Shown here piece after piece: positions 33,278 to 43,259 of a DNA stretch of 64,000 nucleotides. Positions within the stretch are counted from its first letter, which is position 1; each line of letters begins with the position of its first letter. Source of the DNA: Silurus meridionalis. Its lineage: Eukaryota; Chordata; Actinopteri; Siluriformes; Siluridae. The position numbers and the translations under genes were made by a program. Where the stretch lies: assembly GCF_014805685.1 (NCBI RefSeq), contig NC_060885.1, positions 25,367,632 to 25,431,631 on the forward strand. The letters run 5' to 3'. The notes under the pieces are model-generated. The model did no database searches. It was not told where the DNA came from and saw only the letters and a list, made by a program, of their open reading frames with translations.

Positions 33278-34845
33278 TGTAAGGCGGGGAACCACCCACT
33301 GGTCCAACGACGGTTTCCAGAGGCGTGGCGAAGGATTCTCGCGCGTTCTAATCTTTCCTTTCACATTAGATAATAAGATTTGGATTAATGTATTATTCAT
33401 TTTTGTTATTGACCTTTATCTGACTCCATTTAGATAAAACAATAAATATTTGCATAGGTTGTTATTTTACTAATAGTATAATTTTGATGGATGTTTGTCT
33501 AGTTATTCTGATTAAGCTCTGGCATTACACTCGTTCATTCGGTTCACACAGTCGCACAAGATCCTAGTATGGGCCCTATAATTAACATACTGGTCAACGG
33601 TCATAAGCGAATCAGTATTGGTCGCTGCCAGAGGTTGGACTATATGCTTGCGGCCGCTCTCTGCGTGCTCAACTTTAAACATACTTTATTTAGTCCCCTT
33701 AGAGGTGACACTTAATTATTACAATAATTATTTCTAACCACAGATAATGAATAGAATAATATTGAAATAATCAGAGGTTGAGGCTGACCCTATTTAGAGT
33801 GATTAGAAATGTTACTCTAAACGGAAATACATATTGTTAGCCTCCACGCTTCTAAGTACACTTAAACTAACGCCAAGTGCTAGTCGTATCTCTAAAATCC
33901 TCAGTTGATGTATTATTTACTATCTAACTGGGATTTAGGCCGATCCTAGCCTGATTTCCAGTCCTTACGGTAACTGCGGATGCAACGTTATTACTTGCAG
34001 TGTCAACATTTACCGAGCAACACAGAATAAAATCAAACATAACAATTTATTAACCAGGTAAGAAAATCACAATTCAAAGCCAATTTATAGTTCAATTAAA
34101 ATATAACATAAATACAAACCAATAGTATTTACATTTAAACAAGAAATATAAAACCTTTCATACCTGGTACGAGACTACACACAGTAATCGTGCGGGATAT
34201 CTGTTTACAGATTCCCTGAATTGTTGGTCAGTTCTCCTTAAATACCCAGATAGAGTAAGCATTATGTAAACATTATTTAGTCATGGAAGTTTGCATTGAT
34301 TGGTTCTTACAGACCTGTGGGAGGCACCTCGCCTGTATACATCTGTAGTGGGCACGCCTTGTATAGAGTTATGTTTTCTTTAACTTTATTAAAACCTTTT
34401 TATTATTTGTTCTATTGCTGTGGAATGGGACCTGTGTACCAGTCGCGATAAACCTTTGTAAAGAAATGAAACATGAACATTTTCTGTCGTTATTTACATG
34501 TGATATGACCTTTCTTACACATAATCATCCGGTGTGCTGTAGAATGTTCTGTGTTGAGGATGTAACAGGAAAAGGAGGGGAAGAGGGGTCAGACACTTGT
34601 CTGCAGATCCAAAATTTGTATGGAGATGTGGTGGTCAAGACCAAGGGTAGCTCTCCGGGGAGCCTACTGTATTCCAGGAAATGTTCTGGTTCTCGAAAGG
34701 GGGTTGCGGGTCGTTAGTCCCCTGCCGTGAGTCCTGGAGGAAAACGTGTTAGGCCCACATCCTGGCCCACACCCTCTCGGGCATCCATGCTGTGTTCTCG
34801 GGGGGGGGGCCGACCTTTTGGTCAGGATCAAGCAAAAGTCTTACA
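33278..34845 (-). repeat. 5' LTR of ERV copy 2
   Basis: 1568 bp. A run of ten G (C on the coding strand) near 34800-34809 and CTTTTGC near the edge match the 5' LTR of copy 1 and not its own 3' LTR, which has four. Followed by AATG duplication at 34846. Confidence 0.95.
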
Positions 34846-34940
34846 AATGAAATTGCCGAACAGGTTTAGGTGAACCAATGAAACTCTTTATATTAAATCA
34901 CATGTGCTCCCACTGAATCGGCCTGCACCACATCATAAAT

Positions 34941-35140
34941 ATGGATGAGGTTCCTCTGACGTTTGACCTGCCGCTCACTCGGACTGTCAACAGGAAATGC
35001 GAATCATTCGTCACGCTGAAAACAACCGGGCATGAAAAAAGCTTCACCGATGGTTATTTTTAAACGCACGACGATGCCAAAAGAAAAACTCTCAAGAGAA
35101 ATTGTTGTGAAAGGAAGGAGGAAGACAGTGAACAATGACT
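34941..35140 (+). pseudogene. pogo/Tigger-like transposase fragment
   Basis: A frame from 34941 reads MDEVPLTFDLPLTRTVN. This matches the catalytic-domain block of pogo/Tigger and jerky-like transposases (N-x-DE-x-P...FD...TV). In another phase MVIFKRTTMPKEKL follows (from about 35050). The rest of the transposase is deleted. This supports assigning the TACCGTAATTTCC-ended element to the pogo/Tigger group. Confidence 0.7.
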
Positions 35141-35479
35141 TTCTTGGTAGGCTACTGTTTAGATAAAAACCGTGTAACAGGCACTGTCTTTCATTAAAGC
35201 CTGTGTAAAGTTAATTAGTTTCAATGTAGGAAATATAGATATACGGCTTATAGACAGGTGCGGCTTATTTATGTTCAAAATAAAAACTCAGTGGGTGCGG
35301 CTTATATTTCGGTGCACTTGATATGTGTGCTTAATAGTCCGGAAATTACGGTAATTCTGGGTTTTTTTGCAGAATTTTGATTAAATGCAACCTAATAACT
35401 TTATGTGCTTGTCTCATGTAGGGTTTATCTTAGACTTTTAAGGTAAATTTAAAAAATTGGTATAGTTTATGATAGTTAT

Positions 35480-36035
35480 TTAACTGCAAGAAAACTAAGG
35501 AATTTTATAACTATTAAGCAGGATTGCAAAAACATTTTGTACCAAACATTTTTAGAGCTACAGCACTATTTAGACACACACATCAAGAATAAGCACATGA
35601 AACTCAATAATGGTGACTATTCACAAACGTTAATGACACAATGCATGCTGGGCCACGACCTGTACACTGAATGGAAGGCTGTTTTGGCTTTGAATTTTTT
35701 ACTTTTTTTCCTCCAGATCTTGAGTTTGTAGTTGAGTGCCAACTCAATGTTTCATTTTTATTATAAGTTTATCTTACTAATATACTTAAATTGTGCTAAT
35801 GACACTACAGCATTTAACTATGAAGTAGTTTTCTATGCACAAATAAAAGCTTTGAGTGATAGAAGCATTTTATCACATACAGACATCAGCAATCATTGTA
35901 TGAGTCTCAACATCATTGAAAAAAATGGAAAACAAAAACCAGATCAACCAAAAAAAAGTCTACTGAAAAGTCACAACAAAACAAACCACACCAAAATAAA
36001 AGCAAATAAAGACAATAGTAAGAACATTCAGCTGA
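35480..36035 (+). repeat. dispersed repeat family R, copy near 35.5-36.0 kb
   Basis: The first part (GCAAGAAAACTAAGGA, TTTTAGAGCTACAGCACTAT, ACAATGCATGCTGGG) is a direct match to 36455-36620. The second part, about 35855-36035, is an inverted match to 36690-36890. An open frame in the second part and its inverted partner give similar peptides (HTDI..CMSLNI), but no known domain. Confidence 0.65.
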
Positions 36036-36385
36036 ATACTGAATACTGGCCAAAGGAGGAGAAGGAGAGGAGGAAGATGTCTACAGAGACAGCAGGAAAA
36101 GGAGAAGTGGAGGAGAGTGGAGGTCTGGGTTGGTACTTTAAATGTTGGTACTATGACTGGTAAAGGGAGAGAGGTAGCTGATTTGATGGAGAAGAGAAAG
36201 GTAGACAAGTTGTGTGTATAGGAGACCAAGTGGAAAGGGAATAAGACCAGGAACATTGGACGTGGCTTTAAACTGTTTGTTGCAGGGAGAAGAGGTGAAG
36301 AAGGTGGAGGAGTTTAGGTACCTGGGGTCAACAGTGCAAGGTAATGGAGAGTATGATAGAGAAGTAAAGAAATGTGTGAGGTAAA
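36036..36385 (+). pseudogene. internally deleted RTE LINE
   Basis: On the plus strand, sequence resembling the start of the RTE endonuclease region (an N-terminal GTLNVGTMTGKG-like stretch, then an ETKW...RNIG-like stretch) runs directly at about 36285 into the C-terminal block VEEFRYLGSTVQGNGE. The rest of the endonuclease and all of the reverse transcriptase are missing. It is the same kind of LINE as at 21143-24277, with a large internal deletion. Confidence 0.75.
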
Positions 36386-36449
36386 TTCTAATTCATTTGG
36401 TATATTTTGATAGCAAGTTAAAAATAAATCCAAGAAAACTAGAAGCAAA

Positions 36450-37260
36450 AAGCAAGAAAACTAAGGACTTTTATAACTATTAGGAAGAATTGCAAAAGCA
36501 TTTTATGCAAAACATTTTTAGAGCTGCAGTCTATTTAGACACACACATCAAGAATCTGCACATGGAACTCAACAATGTTGACTATTCACAAACTTACATA
36601 GCACAATGCATGCTGGGTGCCAGAATAGTACAAAACTCCAAGAATGCATTGTAGCATGAATAAAGTATTTAGCTGAATGTTCTTAAAAAATGTTTTATTT
36701 GCTTTTATTTAGGTGTTTGGTTTGTTGTGACTTTTCAGGAGACTTTTTTTTGTGATGTTCAGAGTTGATTTGTTTTTGAGTTGGTTTGTTTTCTATTTTG
36801 TTATTGTGACCAATATTGAGGCTCATACAACGCTTTTTGATGTCTGTGTGTTTTACCATAGTTCGAAGCTTTTGTTTGTGCATGATGTATGCAGGACTAT
36901 TTCCTAGTTAATTGCTGTGGTGTAGTTTAAGTGTATTTATAACATATCACACTTTTAATAAGAGATTAAATATTGAGTGAGATCAGTGAATTAGACTTGT
37001 TCACTAGCAAAAGTTCTAATTGAGGTTGTGCTTTTATTTAACCACCATAATGGAGATCAGTGTTTGCTGTAGTTGGGTGATGAACACTGCTGTTAACAAG
37101 CAGAATCACTGAAGGAAAGAACAACAAATGAATCTAAAAGTGATATACAGATTGTCGACTCTGAACGCTGTTAATTCACAGTATACTGTATATACTTTTT
37201 CTCGAAAACTGGAGCAGCAAAGCATTTGTAATATTACATATAATCCTGTAACTTGATTTT
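36450..37260 (+). repeat. dispersed repeat family R, copy near 36.5-37.2 kb
   Basis: Matches 3430-4080 and 35480-35640 in direct orientation, 35855-36035 inverted, and, near 37080-37230, the family R copies at 24.8-25.4 and 27.2-27.5 kb inverted. The mosaic suggests a larger palindromic transposon that has been rearranged. Confidence 0.6.
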
Positions 37261-37895
37261 TCTTTGTGTGTAGTGTCACATCATTTCTTTGTTCATGGTT
37301 TGGGATGCTTCCATGTTTTCCAGTTTCCTTCCATTTCCCAATAATTTTCTGTTTGTTGTGCAAGTGATTAGATATACACATTTGCACAGTGTGTATTCTT
37401 TTATCCTGCCCACTGTTCCTGGATTAGTACCCTATCTATTAGGAAACTAATTCAGGAGCACTGGGCAAGGAATACACACCGAAGTGGGATATACACATTT
37501 GCAGTTTTATTTTATATTATTAAAATAATAGAAAAAACATTTACTTTCAAAAAAAGAAAGCAAAACACTTAATGTTTTCACATCCACAATGAAACTGTTT
37601 AATATAAATATTGAAAACATGAGGGGAACAAGACAGTTTGAATTTTTTCTTTGTATCCAAATTCTCAACACAAAGAACTTAAAAGCAGCACATTCTCAAA
37701 TATGTATACTAATCCCTTCTACTAAACATCACACCTTCATTGAGGCTACCTGCAAGTATCTACTTCTCAATCCTATCCTAAAAATGTGTTTGGTATTATC
37801 TGATTGCAATTTTTTTTACAAACAAACAATAATCAAGTATAAAGACATTGTGTGCATGTGTAATATAGTCCCAGCAGTTTTACTTGATTCTTAAC

Positions 37896-40800
37896 TTAGT
37901 TTCCATCATTTGGCTTGCTGTGCTTATCCATACTCTCTCTGGTTTTACCGTCCTCACCAACCCACAGTGCGTTCCTGACAAACCGAGATGCTGCACCTTT
38001 GTCCAGACGAGACGCTTTTTTCTTATCTGTAATCTCTTTTATCCTGTTCATATAGGTTCGAATTCTCTCCTGTGAAGGGTAAAATTGATCCAAAATAATA
38101 TTTAACATCATGTTTTGCAGCATTATAAAAGTATTACAGTTTCAGCATTTTAGCAAAAAAATCCAGTATCAGGTTCATTCATTTGTAAGTGATCAGTCAC
38201 AATAAATTTAACATAAAAACTCAGGCAGTAGTAATCACATTTTTTTGCCCAACTCACACACATTAAGCAGTTTATTAAGAAAACCCTGTACAACATATAG
38301 TTATCTAATCAGCCAGTCATGTAACAGTGGAACAATGCATCTAACTGCACCGACACAGAGCAGCAGATTCAGGTGATGTCCACAATCTTTAGAAAGGGGA
38401 GAAGAATGTGATCTCAGTCATTTTGACCAGGTTATGATTATGTATATAAATGCTATCCTCCTAAGAATTATTAGATGAAGTTTATTCATTGACTAATTAC
38501 AAAAAAAAACATCCAGTGAACAGCAATTGTTCTGCAAACACAAAGACTACAGTAACTACGGTAGTTCAGCCACACATCGATGTTGTGGTAAGCTGAAGAG
38601 CATCTCTAAACACCGCACAACACGTTAAACCTTCAGATGGATGAGCTACAACAAAAGACAATCACATCGAATTCCACTTTTTCTAAGAACAAGCACAAAG
38701 ACTGCAATGACCACAGGAACACTAAAACCTGGAGAGATGTTACCAATATCTTGTGGAATATACACCATTAGAACATTTTGTGCCTTGGCCAGCATTTTAT
38801 AGTGTTTTTAATAAATTGGTACAGGCAGAATTAAAAGTAAAGTTTTAAAGGCATATCAGTCTTCAAGAATGAACAGATCAGAATAATGTGAATTATAGGA
38901 TTATTTCTTAGTATTTATTTAATCCAGAATCCACTATTCACAAACTGTCAAAAGCGCAAAATGTCAGGGTTACAGAGATAAAAATGTTTCATAACAAGCA
39001 CATTAACATTCATCTATTTCGGCTGAATGGATATCTACCCCGTATAACAGAACTCCAACTAACAAATTAAAATCAAGGAACTGTTCCAATTTAAACAGTG
39101 CCATCCAGCAGCCCTATTCTGTAACAGCATACTAGATATGCTGCACTGCTGCTGCTGAACAAGTACTTGATATCAAGCATGCACAAACAGATGTTAAGAA
39201 TCATGCTGCTGCAAAAGGTGAGGAACCCCCTCACAAACAGTATCTCTAGATCAGGGGTCACCAACATGCCTTTTCTAAAAATAGTTTACTATACCAAGAG
39301 TCGGAAACCGGAGTATGGTTAAACACCTTGTCTTTGTTTAGTCTGAACATATACAAGGCAGAGGCTTGAGGAGAAGTATGAACCGGAGAGCGGGTAGAAT
39401 CCGCAATGCGGGTATAAACCGTAATGCGGGTAGTCCATAGATGATCGCCAATATGAACCATTAAAGGCAAACTTATCTTGAGCATGGAAGTACGGGGAAT
39501 ATTACAGTAGTGGTAGGAAGTCCAGTAGATCTCTCATGGCAACAAGTAGATCTGACCATGAGTGAGGGGGAATAGGGACCTTATAAAAGGGGAAAGGTAA
39601 TGGGAAACAAGTGTAGGTGATTAGAGAAGGGAGAGGCTAAGTGAGGGTTAGAGCCTTAGAGGGAGGCGTGGCTGATGGTTCCCTGACAAAATCACACTTG
39701 CATTTTTCAATTTAAAATGACAATATTAAAATATAGATAATTATATATAGATGAATATCATTATTATTAATAATAACAATTTAAAGGTAAATTGAGCAAA
39801 TCCGTTATTTCAGAAGTGTGCATCAAACTGGTAGCCCTTCACGTTAATCGGTACCCAAGAAGTAGCTCTCAGTTTCAAAAGGTTGGTGACCCCTGCTCTA
39901 GATCAATGATGCCCATTCTAGGGCCTGTGTGCAAAAGTTGTCCTGTGGTATAGTTTATTGTCCTGGCATGCCATTTGAAGAAAGAAAAAAAAAAAAGAAG
40001 GGGGCCATTTACACAGATCTTCATTTCTGTTTTACCCTTTGACATAGCATCATTATTTTTAAGATGGAAAATTAATTAAAATTGAATATAAATTAATTAA
40101 TTTGCCTTTTTTAGCGACAAGACAGTTGCTGTTTTAAAAGAATACAATATTCATCATAATTATGAAAAAAATCAGAAAAAAAAAAAAAAAAAAAAGGCTA
40201 AGGAGCTGCTTCAATATTATCAGACCATGCTGCTAAATTCCTCATCAGCTCACAAAAGTGAAACATGAGCCAGCTATCAGATTTGCTGATAGCAAAATCA
40301 AGTTTGATGTTTGGTACTTCATTGCTAAAAGGTTTGGGCCCCTCTGCTCCATTTAAATTGAAAGACACTTTAAATTAAATAAGCTATTGAAAGAGAAATA
40401 TTACAGTGGAAATGTGTCAAAAGAATCCCAGAAACTAGTCAGTTATGAATAAAGTATCAGTCCTGTGCTCTGGAATTTGGTGAGGAGGACAGGACATAGG
40501 GTCTTACAGAGCATTTGCTGAAATAACAGAACAGAAAATAGCAGCAGAGAGAGCCTGGAATGGGGAATCAATCAGCATATGAACAGAGTTTCTGGCTAAA
40601 CTACACATTTACAAAATAATAAACTAAAAACCTGCATAACAAGCCTGCCTTTTCTCAATAAAAACAAATGATTCCAGCAAAGAAAATAGCAATTCCATTG
40701 GCTCTATAATGGTTTTTTTTATAAACAAGCAACATGAAGTGTAGAAAAACACAAACAGATCCGAATAGTTTATGAATACACTGTAAATCTGCTCGTATTC

Positions 40801-41389
40801 AGCATGAGAAACTACATTTTCATGTAAATGAGCTCCTGTGTTACCATTATTATATGTTGTTTTTAAAATTTGCACATTTATAGAGGTTGAGTAAGAGACT
40901 AATTCTTACCAGTTCTTGTTTGATTCCATGATCTTTCGGATTCACTCCTTGAGTTACCAAATACACTAATATAAAGGGGATACATTAGTTTAGACTCTGC
41001 TGTATGGTATAAGTAATAACTGTGTTTAAAAGACTGCTGGGATACGCACTCCAGAACAGGGAGTTGAGGGCATATGCTGACATCAAGTCCAGTTTGGCTT
41101 GCTCCAGGGCTCCAAGCTACAACAAACCAGTTAAGGCAGTTAGATCATGTCCAAAGCCCTTAAATTGTAAAATGCACATCAAATAACCGCTCTTGCGATA
41201 TGCATGTATTTCATTAATTATGTTTGCTGTTACATTATTTATATGCAAACAAACCTTTAGATGGTCACCTTTCGACACAGACATAAGTGTTTGGATCACA
41301 TCCTGGACTGAGCTCACAGAAGATACAAAACCAGTCAGATATTCTGTAATTTCAGTAGGACAATCCTCCAGAGAGCCTTTATCAGCCAT
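37896..41389 (-). CDS. c1d: C1D nuclear receptor corepressor / exosome cofactor
   Basis: Small nuclear protein of the Sas10/C1D family; orthologues bind the nuclear exosome (with EXOSC10/Rrp6) in rRNA processing and also DNA-PK. Four coding exons on the minus strand: 41389-41255 ([20 protein letters not shown], 45 codons), 41116-41050, 40965-40910 and 38069-37896 (stop). Donors are GTTTGT, GTGCGT and GTAAGA; acceptors end in AG; phases 0, 1 and 0 agree. The predicted protein is 143 aa versus 141 aa for human. Recognisable blocks are [50 protein letters not shown] and [11 protein letters not shown] 5' UTR exon probably ends at 41602 (donor GTGAGA), with an acceptor at 41401 just before the ATG exon. 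Intron 3 holds a Tc1 remnant and a hAT element. Confidence 0.95.
38300..38735 (+). mobile_element. Tc1/mariner remnant in c1d intron
   Basis: TAATCAGCCAGTCATGTAAC, GAAGAGCATCTCTAAAC and CACAACACGTTAAACCTTCA are degraded versions of strings in a very common fish Tc1-like transposase element. No open frame remains. Confidence 0.6.
39252..39895. mobile_element. non-autonomous hAT element in c1d intron
   Basis: Ends CAGGGGTCACCAAC (39252) and the inverted GTTGGTGACCCCTG (to 39895), flanked by a perfect 8-bp duplication CTCTAGAT at 39244-39251 and 39896-39903. Eight-base duplications and CAGGGGT ends are diagnostic of hAT. It has no transposase gene; a central block unlike the ends (about 39300-39690) looks like captured or inserted sequence. 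Confidence 0.9.
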
Positions 41390-41449
41390 AGGTATAATCT
41401 AAAATCAATCCGAGAAAAATGTGATTATATTAAACGCTTTAAAAATCTT

Positions 41450-41489
41450 CACGTGTGTGATGTTTAAAAACACGTGTGCTGTGACGTAA
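41450..41489. promoter_or_regulatory. E-box and CRE-like motifs in c1d 5' region
   Basis: CACGTG at 41450-41455 and 41471-41476, and TGACGTAA at 41482-41489, within the presumed first intron of c1d. Motif matches only. Confidence 0.35.
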
Positions 41490-41911
41490 AATAATACGTC
41501 TAAGCCTTATTAAGATTTTTACAGGTTAAAAAGCACACCGAATTCTCCTTCCTACTCTGAGGTTTATTCACAAGCAACATCACATTTCATAAATCTCTCA
41601 CCTTCTACTGTAGGAAGACTGGAGGAATATTACAAGCAGAAGGAAGCAGGACGCTGAATAAAAAGCAGCACGCATCTGTTTCCGCTTGCGTCATGCTACA
41701 TTTCAGAATAAAGGACTGGAGACTTTAAGGGCGTTTATAAAAGTCATTTATTTTAGAAAAGAGTTTGTGAATGCAGTATGTGATATATTTAAACGTGTGT
41801 TTTTCCTTCTGAATCGCCACACAACTTCCTCTTCCTTCAAATGTTCAAGAAATATCCAGTCTCAGGACATAAACACAAGCATGACACAGACTTGTGCTGT
41901 ACATATACAAA

Positions 41912-42402
41912 TATGAGGCATAACATTATGACCACCTGCCTAATATTATGTTGGGCCCCCTTTTGCTGCCAAAACAGTCCTGACCCTGACCCATTGAGCA
42001 CTAACAGCATTAACTTCTTCAGCAATCTGAGCTACAGTAACTTGCCTGTCGCTCCCCATGTGCATCAATAAGCATTGGCCACCCATAAACCTGTCCCCAG
42101 TTCACCACTGTTCCTTCATTGGACCACTTTTGATAGATACTGACCACTGCAGACCAGGAACACCGCACAAAAGCTTCAGTTTTAGAGGTGCTCTGACCCA
42201 GTCGTATAGCCATCACAATTTGTCAAACTCATTCAAATCCTGAATCCCCATTTTTCCTGCTTCTAACACATTTACTTTGAGGACAAAATGTTCACTTGCT
42301 ACCTAAATACAGTATATCCGACCCTCTAACAGGTGCCACGATGAAGAGATAATTAGTGTAATCAGTTAATTAGTTATAATGTTATAATTTTATGCCTGAT
42401 TG
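41912..42402 (-). mobile_element. truncated Tc1-like element with transposase start
   Basis: An end GAGGCATAACATTATGACCA at 41912 and a degraded inverted partner (ATAATGTTATAATTTTATGCC) near 42380-42400. A minus-strand frame 42216-42019 (MMAIRLGQSTSKTEAFV, then SWSAVVSIYQKWSNEGTVVN) matches the helix-turn-helix start of a fish Tc1-like transposase. The catalytic domain is gone. Confidence 0.75.
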
Positions 42403-42689
42403 GTGTTTACATGTCTTGGATGTCATAGATGTCTATCCATGTTTTACATAAATATTCTCTGCCAGTTTCTTAATTTCCTGACAATATGAATCAGACAATA
42501 AAAATAACAATTTAACTTTCAATTGTCATAGTCCTCAACAATTTTAATGTCTATTAATTATATATTCATCATGAAATCTATTCACCGATGTTCTGCAAGT
42601 CTGTTTGTGGCAGTTGTATTCCTAAACCATTGTAACAAAACTGTTTATATTAATTTAAGGCCAAAGCCATCTTCTGTGGTACCATCCAC

Positions 42690-43256
42690 AATAATCCTGT
42701 GTTTTTAGTCTGTGCATATGGGGCTATCCACAAAAGCAGCAAGTGGTTTCCAATTGATGAAGTTCTCCCACACCACCCCACTGCTGCGCTCCCTTCACTG
42801 GCTTCCAGTAGCTGCACGTAACAGATTCAAAGGACTGATGCTTGATTACAAGGTCAAAAATTGGCACATTGTCTCAAAGATGACCTCTTCACACCTTGCA
42901 CTGCATCACGCTGTCTGAGATCCTCCAGCACTGCTCGACTGGTACCACCTTCTCTCAGAATGAGAGGTAAGTATACTTTAAGGCTCTTCTCTGTTCTGGC
43001 ACCGACGTGGTGGAATGAACTTCCCTAGATGTACGTACAGCAGAGTCCCAGGCTATCTTCAAGCGATGGTTGAAGACCTACCTCTTCCTGAAACACTTAA
43101 ATTAGCATTTTCCAAGTTTGCTTTGTAGAATTCAAGAGTTAAATTTATCTTAAGTTTTACCAGTGTAGATTTATTAATTGCTAGAGACTCAAAGCACTTT
43201 TGTACGTCGCTCTGGACAAGGGTGTCTGCTAAATGCCGCAAATGTAAATGTAAATG
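42690..43256 (+). pseudogene. 3' end of an L2-type LINE
   Basis: Contains the frame TTPLLRSLHWLPVAARNRFK, the conserved block near the end of L2/CR1 polyproteins, then a degraded tail. It finishes with TCTGCTAAATGCCGCAAATG and short AAATGT repeats, a 3' end shared by many otophysan L2-like LINEs. Strongly 5' truncated. Confidence 0.8.
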
Positions 43257-43259
43257 ATG

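Larger units (their letters stand above)
27886..34845 (-). mobile_element. endogenous retrovirus, copy 2 (gag/RT-deleted, inverted)
   Basis: 6960 bp provirus on the minus strand, same structure as copy 1: 5' LTR 33278-34845, primer site about 33256-33273, leader exon 33148-33188, integrase about 31745-32850, env 29523-31712, 3' LTR 27886-29450. The missing gag-to-RNase H region has the same boundaries as in copy 1. It sits inside a pogo/Tigger-like element. Some frameshifts are shared with copy 1 and others are private. Confidence 0.95.
27766..35353 (+). mobile_element. pogo/Tigger-like transposon split by ERV copy 2
   Basis: Ends TACCGTATTTTCTGGACTAT (27766) and the inverted ATAGTCCGGAAATTACGGTA (to 35353) belong together. 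Without the 6.96 kb provirus and its duplication the element is about 0.6 kb. Its right half encodes pieces of a DDE transposase (34941-35140). The TA at each end is consistent with a TA target duplication. It is an internally deleted, older element that served as target for the ERV. Confidence 0.75.

Noticed and set aside
11954..34845. Segmental duplication as origin of the inverted ERV pair
   Set aside because: Flanks differ completely and each copy has its own target duplication, so they are two integrations.
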